A stretch of 64,000 bases of DNA from Dactylonectria macrodidyma (taxonomy: Eukaryota; Ascomycota; Sordariomycetes; Hypocreales; Nectriaceae), in NCBI GenBank assembly GCA_020744425.1, contig JAGMUV010000010.1:1054001-1118000 (forward strand), written 5' to 3'. Shown here piece after piece: positions 56,859 to 64,000 of this stretch. The position numbers and the translations under genes are program-made. Numbering within the stretch: position 1 is the first letter of the stretch; each line of letters starts with the position of its first letter. Below the pieces are notes generated by a model. The model worked only from the letters and a program-made list of their open reading frames with translations, was not told the DNA's origin and did no database searches.

Positions 56859-59679
56859 TTCAGAAATGTAAAAGGTTCGGGATCAAAAAACAAGAGGCGT
56901 TGGGCGCGAATAATGGGTGCATTGGTAGGGTTGTTCAATGAGGGTCTGGCGGGGCGACGCTGGATTATTATGTCCCAGACAGGCTTCATCTAGCTAGGTA
57001 TGCAGGATGCCCCAGAGTCTTCTCCAGGCTGGGGAAATTGACTTTGGAGCTAGTACGCACCTCAGCTCAGCGGTTGTGGGTGATTTCCCCAGGTTTTCTC
57101 CTGCTTCTCTCCTGATTTGTTGCAAGCGAGGATATTGAGGGGGAGGGGAAAGCCGTTGGACTGACTCGAAGCTCACGTTGGATTTATTAGGCTGGGACTT
57201 TCTCTCTACAAGCCCCACTCTCATCTGTAAGTGGGTTGTGACAGTTGAACAGGCGAATCGTCCTAGTACCAGGTTAGGTACCCGGCCTAGACTAAATGGG
57301 CAAGCCACTTAACTGGAAAACTGGAGATGATCTGCTTAGCCTCGTGTAAGGGAGGTGGTCAATGCCGCTATGTCGGCCCGACAAAATGCAGCTAATGAAC
57401 GCCTCAAAGCCTAAGTCGATATCTAGCTGAAAAAGCGAGACCAAAAGAGGGACAGGTTCTGGCAATTTGAAGGATCAAACAGGCTTCTTCAAATGCCTAA
57501 GGCAGGGGAAAGCACTAGACAAGGAGTTTCTGAACGCGAACCGAGCTTCTGGTAGAAAAGGGGTGAGTGATATGACTCAGAGTCGCAAGCCATCAAATGC
57601 TGGCGTGTGACAACGAAGGTCAGCTGTTTCGTTCCGTAAGAAGTTACTGTTTCAGGACAGAAACAGTTACTAAACTCGACAGATGGATCAGATGGATTGT
57701 TATACGAATCAGATTTGGGACTGGGCCAGGACCAAACCCTCCATAATGGCCTCTTGATCTTCTTCAAAAAATATCATTCGAAACTAACAACGACCAGGGT
57801 TGTGGACTCGATCCGGGTACGAACAGGTGAATAATCGGCGCGCAGCTGTGATTCGGTCGCATGTGTTCAATGGCTAGATGTTGGGTGTCCTCCATGTCTG
57901 GACAAGCCAGTCACCTACACACCCTTGATGCTGGCCCCTGATGTAGTCATGTACGAGAGGCTGTTTCCAAGATGAACGATTGGCCAGACGTGCCACGTTA
58001 CGGGGGCGGCCGCAATACGAAGGATGACCCTCACAGGAGCGACAGGGGAGATTATTTAATGTGTCTACTTCTAGACTGCCCCCCTGTGCCCATCACTTTA
58101 GAAGTGACTGAACTGGGGGCAGTACATCAAACAAAGGATTTTGATACCAGCCGGGCGGCCCTCCTGTTCTCGAGTCCCCCCCGCGACTAACGATGGCTAT
58201 ACCGTCCTGACATTATTTAGCGTGAACTAGGGAAACGATTTCAATCATGCTCAGTAACCTTGAAAGGCCAATTATTGCTAATTATTCGTACATCGAGTTG
58301 ACTCTCTGCAGATGACAACCGAGGAAGAACAAAGAGCCATCTCGAGGGCCGCACAGGCTATCCATCTAAACTTAGGGTCAGATCTCTCTGTCTGGTTAGT
58401 TGGGTAATCATTTTGGAAACATGATCGACAGGTGTGGAAGCACATCCCCCCGTGAAAGATCGAGCCCATAGGGCCAGGTGCGCTAGGCTATTTACAGCTC
58501 TAAGCTTATCTTCTCCAAGTGCTCGGCAGCCTATTCCCAGCAGCCGAAGCTCGGTCTGCCAACTTGAGGCTATTTGGTGTAGTATCACCGCGTTTGGCCG
58601 CTAATTTGGTTGGTTAGTATGTTATCCAGCCTGGTTTGCATCAAGTCTCTTCGTGTCCATGGCGAACTTAATCGCCGCCTGCGCTGCCTGTGGGTTAGGC
58701 GACCGCTGTGACCGGGCTTGAAGGCTACAGTGGGGGCAGTTTTTGGCCAGACCGTGGGCACCAATAAGACCTGTGTGGTGGCTTGGTCGGGAAACACAGA
58801 GCTTGAGCGCCAGACGGCAATGGTTGGCAAGGAGGGGCCAGATGCTGAAACAGTATCGCTTCCTTTCTAACGATTACAGAAGATAGACCAGTCACCGAAT
58901 TTCGAGGCATGACAGTCACTCGGCACTTGAAAGACGGCTTTCGGCGGGGTCTTTAGAAAATGCCATGGCTTGTTGCCTTCCCCGACACCTTATCTCAGAG
59001 ATCCCCGTCCCTCCCCAGAGATCCACCGGAAGCGTAAAACAATGCGAAGGAATGTGGTACAGCGGCTATGGCGTGGGGTCAACAGCAGAGTAAGACGCGT
59101 CCCGGAGCGACGAGCCATTCAAGAGGAGTTAACGCGCATTGCAGGGAAACGAATATTGTGGAGGTCCCGGATGGTTCCTGTACAAAGACCTGCAAGTCTG
59201 GCATTAAACCGGAAGTCATGGAGCTCATTCACTGACAAGTCTCGCACTGATCCAGGGACGGCAGCATGTTTGTTTATGCCCGTGGACGAGGCTACTTGAT
59301 CCCATAGACGCAGGGACGGGGCGTTTCGGACGAGATGGTAGACAATAGGATGGGGATCTCGGACCTTGCGGTTTGTGAACGGTTAGTCCTAAGTCACCGC
59401 TAGTAGTGGTGCGGAATGATGGGTAAGGCGGCTGGACCGCCGAGTGTAGGAGGAGACCATGAGCAAGCCACATAACCCAGACAGACGCCTTTGCGCCACA
59501 TTATTAGAAGCATCTGACTCTACGTGACATATGACGTGACCACGATTATTGGGTTTAGTAGGGAAGCTTGATCTCCTATATTCGATTTTACACAGCTGAT
59601 GTCATTGTGCACACTTTGGCCAGTTGTGATACCGTGGCCTCCAGTGTCTCTGCCTGCCACAATCACCCCATGAGCGACA
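56859..59679. other. Intergenic with short inverted repeats
   Basis: No intact gene. Contains inverted repeats at 57646-57667 and 58075-58123. The 58970-59299 frame is unassigned; it may be a decayed upstream part of the Tad-like relic. Confidence 0.45.
58075..58123. repeat. Nested inverted repeat
   Basis: Outer arms ACTGCCCCC (58075-58083) and GGGGGCAGT (58115-58123) are exact complements. Inside them TCACTT (58093-58098) pairs with AAGTGA (58102-58107). Confidence 0.6.
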
Positions 59680-60353
59680 ATGATGGCCTTAGACGTTAAA
59701 GGCGCATATGATGCGGTGCTTCAACCGCGCCTTGTGCTACAGCTGATCCAACAGGGCTGGCCGCGGAACATGGCAAGGCTTGCTGCTTCATTTTTGCAAG
59801 GCAGACAGGCCAGCGTAAGGCTTGAAGATATAACAACAGAGCCCTGCTACATTAAATGCCGGCTGCCTCAATGATCGCCATGGTCCCTATCCTATTCAGG
59901 CTCTGCATCGCAGACATCTTCCTAGATGATACAGAGCATCGGTTTGGCTACGCAGACAACGCCTACATCATACGGGCAGAGAAAACGCAGGAGAGGAATG
60001 CGGAGATGCCATCAACGGACTTTACTAGCATCCTTCAATGCGGCATTAATAAGATGATTACGTTCGATCCAGATAAAGCTGAACTGATGCATTTCACACG
60101 AGCCCGGGCGGCCCCTCCGGCTATCGACATTACGGCCCCGGGCTTTCGGATCCGACAGACTGGCGAGTTGGCAGTACGGTGGCTCGGGGTCTGGTTTGAT
60201 AGAAAGCTCAAATTCGTAGACCACGTTAAAAAGCGGGCTGCTGGCACCATAGCCATAACAACCCACATCCAGAGCCTTGCTGCAGTACTTCTTGGCCTGC
60301 AATCTCGCTGTCAGCGAAGATTGCATCACAAACTCCTGTCTGGGGTATACTAA
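59680..60353 (+). mobile_element. Tad-like non-LTR retrotransposon relic (reverse transcriptase)
   Basis: Remains of a LINE reverse transcriptase of the fungal Tad1 type. First block: LDVKGAYDAVLQPRLV and QQGWPRNMARLAASFLQGR, then a frame change inside the LPQGSPxSPxLF motif near 59870. Second block: FRLCIADIF, the catalytic box as FGYADNAYIIRA (Asp replaced by Asn), FDPDKAELMHFTRARAAPP and WLGVWFDRKLKFVDHV. The frameshift and the YADN box make it inactive. Upstream parts and the end of the element are missing. Confidence 0.78.
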
Positions 60354-60557
60354 CTGCATCGGCGTATCTTCAGACTAAACCATTACATACTGGGCCCGTC
60401 AATACCTTATTCGCAAGCCAGACTCTATCCCACTCCTCAGTCATTGATGTGGTTAGCTAAGTTGAATCGGCTACCAAAGTAATAAATATTCAATATAGAT
60501 GAAGAGAGATGTGTTTCACCATATTTGCCATACATGGCTTTTACCAACCGCCTCTTT

Positions 60558-62135
60558 TTACCGACAGCTCCCCCTCCAGTTCATAAATTCGAACAACTTC
60601 CACACCATCTTGACTTCGCTACCACCACCGAGATCATCAAACAACTTGATGACGCCCTTATCTGGTCTCCATGCTCCGATTTGCCATTCCACCAGCCCCT
60701 CAACACCATCTTTTCCCGGAACGTACCTCACGCCCCATCTTCGACCGCCATAGTCAGCATCATAAGGTGCCTCATTTCCATACTCGGCCAACCTTTCTTC
60801 CGACGGGCCCCAGGATATATGAGTGAATAGTTCCGCCTCTTCCAAGGCCGTCATGCCTTTCAATGCTGTGGCAAAGGCTGACAGAATAGGCTCAATCTTA
60901 TCCGGTACCGGTTCGGTGCGGAACATATCAGGCAAATGGGAGTCCGGTTCGCCCCAATTCTCATCAAATTCCTCATCCACCTCATTGTCATACTCATTCG
61001 GACTTGTGGGAGGATAGTGCTCATCGGTAATCTCGAAACCTTCAGGGTTGGGATTTTCACCGCGAGGTCCAACAAAGTACCAGCATCCATCCGGTCGGCA
61101 AGGATGAAATTCGATTCGAAGACGCCGCAAGCGTGGCCACTGCACCGGGGCCTCGAATAGATCATGTGTCAAGAAAGCGCGTAGATCGAGCTCCTCAAGG
61201 TGAGATGCAATAGTGCGCAAGCCAGATGATACAGGATCCTTGTCAGCCGGGGATATGAGATTTGGCATAGCAACGGTTTGGTCATCTCCGAAGGCGTAGC
61301 GAGGTTTCCAGAACCAAATCCTTGCCTTCCTTAGCGATGAAGGCATCTGCTCGTGTAATTCTTCTACCGCCCTGCCGAACTCATGTCGTGAGTCTCGCCA
61401 CGGACCCTCCCACACACGCGAGTAGCTACGCAGTGCAGGGGACTCAAAAGGAACCATCGTTTGTTCCCAGAGCCACGGGCAGTCTAGTTCTTGCAGGGCT
61501 GGGAGCTTTAGAGCCAACTCAAGCGGCACTCTCAGCGAAACTGGACGAGTGCAGTCAAATGAGACCTCGTAACCGTCGTCAGCAGCGATCTGGAGCTTAG
61601 TGACGCACGACACCTGAGATAACGAAGATGCACCAACAAGAGATAGACGACGTGAGTGAAAGGAGCGATGCCAACATTCCAAGCCGATGTCATAGGATTG
61701 CAGTCCAATTATAATGCCGAGATCCAAACCTCCTTCAGGGAATCTTGGTCTGCCGGCTTCAGTATTTGAATCCTCCTCGCAGGCTTTCAGAGCGTTGAAT
61801 AGAGCGTGGACCTGGGCGGAAAAATCCGCATTGATAGGTTCAAACTCTTCTGACGTTTCGCGGCACAACAGAGGCGACTCTTCTCGGTTTAAAATAAGGG
61901 GCATCTTCATGTGGTAGGAATAGTTTCTCAGTGGTTTGTGCTCTGTACGTGTTTTCAGCACCCCCAAGATCTGTGTCTCACGACACGGCAGCGACTCTGC
62001 CGAGTGCATCATGAGGGGATCCGACGGATCTCGGGTGTAATAGAGCAGTAATGGCCCGTGTTTGGCAGCATCTTCGTTATGCAAAGGAATGGTGCGGTCT
62101 TTTGGTTCTGATTCGGATAATGTCATGGCGAACAA
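60558..62135 (-). CDS. Uncharacterised fungal F-box-family-like protein
   Basis: Single open frame of 525 residues, likely a real gene. I see no clear N-terminal F-box, but the C-terminal two-thirds follow a layout common in fungal proteins annotated as F-box domain proteins: LRTIASHLEELDLRAFLTH, then PRLRRLRIEFHPCRPDGCWYFVGPRG, the acidic stretch with GFEITDEHYPP, then a closing part with TALEEAELFTHI. The N-terminus (MFAMTLSESEPKDRTIP) is hydrophilic with no signal peptide. ATG 62126 (MTLS) is an alternative start. The leucine-rich character fits a protein-binding role. The missing F-box may mean an unrecognised exon upstream or a diverged paralogue. Confidence 0.75.
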   Translation of the reverse strand: MFAMTLSESEPKDRTIPLHNEDAAKHGPLLLYYTRDPSDPLMMHSAESLPCRETQILGVLKTRTEHKPLRNYSYHMKMPLILNREESPLLCRETSEEFEPINADFSAQVHALFNALKACEEDSNTEAGRPRFPEGGLDLGIIIGLQSYDIGLECWHRSFHSRRLSLVGASSLSQVSCVTKLQIAADDGYEVSFDCTRPVSLRVPLELALKLPALQELDCPWLWEQTMVPFESPALRSYSRVWEGPWRDSRHEFGRAVEELHEQMPSSLRKARIWFWKPRYAFGDDQTVAMPNLISPADKDPVSSGLRTIASHLEELDLRAFLTHDLFEAPVQWPRLRRLRIEFHPCRPDGCWYFVGPRGENPNPEGFEITDEHYPPTSPNEYDNEVDEEFDENWGEPDSHLPDMFRTEPVPDKIEPILSAFATALKGMTALEEAELFTHISWGPSEERLAEYGNEAPYDADYGGRRWGVRYVPGKDGVEGLVEWQIGAWRPDKGVIKLFDDLGGGSEVKMVWKLFEFMNWRGSCR

Positions 62136-64000
62136 CGAAATGTGGAGGATGGGGAAAATTACTCTAGAAAATGGCGAGGTGTAGAGGGTTGCAGATTCTT
62201 GCGGGGATGAGGAGGTATTTTATGTTCAAGGTAGGTCCTCCACACCTCCAAACAGCTGATTTCATTGGCTCCTGAACGAAGACTTCCAGCTTGAAATCCT
62301 AGGACCTGTTCTATACCCACCCCCACCTCCGTTTCATGAAGAACACTTCTTTATTTCGACTACGGCTCTAAAGATGTTCTCGAGTCTACAAACCGGATCC
62401 CTCCTCAAAGACACAGACCCATTCGACGCTTTTATATGCCATTAAAAGTGGCGCGGTTTTTCGGACCAGAAAGCCACTTACCAAGAATTTTCGAAGGTAG
62501 TGGTGGATGGGTAGAGAAAAAAAAACAGGAAGGAAAAATCATGGATTTGGTCCGAGGATTGGCTAGCCTTCTTTTAATTCGTGTTATACAATTTGATCGT
62601 CGAGCCCATGCGGCCCTGAAAGCTGTATTTCGGCAACAGAGCTCCACTGTTAGATCCATGAGCCTAAATTCTTGACCCTCCTCTTACTCTCAGCACTTGC
62701 GTTTAGAAAGGACTAGCTCCTGGGAGTGTTTAATGAGTGTGGTCAACATTCCACTCAGCTTGTAGTCCCTACCAGGACGTCATGGCAAGTTGGGCATCAG
62801 AGGGAGGTGGACTAAGATCCGCTGAAGATACAGGCGGCAGAGGATAAGTCGCCATCTACTACAGATGGGTGGCTGCATGAGAGATGTTTTAATAGGAAGT
62901 CGATACTCAGCCAAACATATACTCGGCCGTATCACCATGAGAGGAAGTTGAGGATGCTGTTCCAGAAGCATATACTCCATCCGATGTTTGGATAAAACAC
63001 TTAGCCATACGTGACTGTTTCTAATTTGGTTTTATCCAGCCATTAACTCGCCATACCTCATCTCTAAACCTTCGATTGAATGCCAGCTTCAATGAACTAA
63101 GCCAGGTGGCATATAGGGAAATGTTAAGAAGATATAGAGTCGAATAGAGCTGTCTAGGTATTGAAAGTCCAGCGCTCTTAATGGCAGCTCCGGCGCAAGA
63201 GGTATATTTGATGCTGGTTTCTCGCGAAAGACGCCTCGATCTTGAGTCCAATTTCGGCATGAATTATCAAGAGGATTGCTTTTTTGCCGAAAGATATAGA
63301 GGCAGGGAGCAGCTCCAGGAACAATAATGAGTCAACGTGTACTCGGCCGCTTTGAAGGATGGAGCGGGTCAGTCAGTGTAAAGAGTGTGTAGAGGTATGA
63401 GTTGCCTCCAATTTGCCAATGCTTCCTGGCAGAACGCGGGTGAATATGTTGAGTTCAGATACATGAAGTATGACAATAAAATACAGAACCGAGAGGCCTT
63501 GCTATGTGGCCGTGGCACATTAGGTGGAAGAGTCATTGACGTTGAACGAAATATCATATTGGATCAGCCATGTTAAGCAACATCCAGCTATTGCGAAATG
63601 TAGGCTTGAACCAAGTGAACCAGTCAGTGGTTGCCATTTTCAGCTCTACGAAGTTGGCAGGCAAGATTTCTAAACTACAATTTCAAATGTTAAGCAGGGG
63701 AGCTTAATCCATGTATGTACGTCCGAGATGCATTCAGCGTATTGAAAGATGTTAAGGGATTCCAATCTTAACACCTGTGCAACTTGCTTAAGCGTCAAGC
63801 AAAGTCTATTCCTATGATGCCCCCGTATGTCAACTCAGGCGGAACACAATCGTAGTCGTTAGTATAGATTAGCATTCCGGTCAACTCTACGACCTGCGAT
63901 CAATCAATGGTTCAATCGAGATGATGGTGGCTGGGATATCCGCATCTAGATCTCTCTCTCCTACCCTTTGTCATCACCCGTGCCTTACAAGGCAACTGGC
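62136..64000. other. Right-end stretch, no gene supported
   Basis: Frames at 62780-62980 and 63021-63260 (minus) and 63385-63576 (plus) look like chance or heavily spliced fragments. The minus-strand pair might belong to one unrecognised gene, but I cannot build a model. Confidence 0.4.

Noticed and set aside
63021..63260. 79-codon minus-strand frame near the right end
   Set aside because: No recognised family; attempts to extend it by splicing into 62780-62980 gave only stops or low-complexity sequence.
1..64000. Secondary-metabolite gene cluster
   Set aside because: Regulators, transporters and an oxidase are present, but no polyketide synthase, peptide synthetase, terpene cyclase or DMAT-type enzyme.
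1..64000. tRNA genes and CRISPR arrays
   Set aside because: No convincing T-loop/A-box pair was noticed by eye and no spaced direct repeats; a tRNAscan run would be decisive for tRNAs.

Overview
The window is nuclear DNA of a filamentous ascomycete, most likely Pezizomycotina. The signs are many short introns (about 48-165 bp, nearly all GT-AG with CTAAC/CTGAC-like branch sites), Zn2Cys6 regulators, fungal MFS sugar and Dal5-type transporters, a NoxC-type NADPH oxidase, an F-box gene, and decayed copia and Tad-like retroelements. I saw no rRNA, tRNA, CRISPR array, or polyketide, peptide-synthetase or terpene core enzyme.

1-5.5 kb: the 3' part of a GH78 alpha-L-rhamnosidase pseudogene, then a Zn2Cys6 regulator. 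5.5-10.4 kb: mostly empty, with one unrecognised 159-residue ORF. 10.4-26 kb: a compact carbohydrate block made of a GH3 beta-glucosidase with a PA14 domain, a GH43 glycosidase, a second Zn2Cys6 regulator, an MFS sugar porter and a second GH3. None of the three hydrolases has a visible signal peptide, so I infer uptake of a glycoside or oligosaccharide followed by cytosolic hydrolysis, with the embedded regulator as controller. 27-35.6 kb: a frame-broken secreted carboxylesterase, then an IlvD/EDD-family dehydratase without an obvious mitochondrial presequence, divergent from a Dal5-type organic anion transporter. The dehydratase needs an 8-nt microexon and two GC-AG introns to restore family-invariant residues.

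36-46 kb: a decayed region with a copia relic (minus strand), a roughly 200-bp very AT-rich block, an intact secreted haem peroxidase, an amino-acid permease fragment and a CapA-like pseudogene. 46.5-57 kb: mostly intact genes: an uncharacterised ORF, an F-box protein with a (GAC)12 poly-Asp run, an intronless NoxC-like oxidase, a pirin and a maltose-permease-type MFS transporter. 57-64 kb: short inverted repeats, a Tad-like LINE relic with a damaged active site, an F-box-family-like protein, and a final stretch with nothing I can support.

Exon coordinates were derived by hand from GT-AG or GC-AG sites, reading frame and conserved family residues. Phases were checked arithmetically for each multi-exon gene. 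Transcript evidence would be the decisive test.
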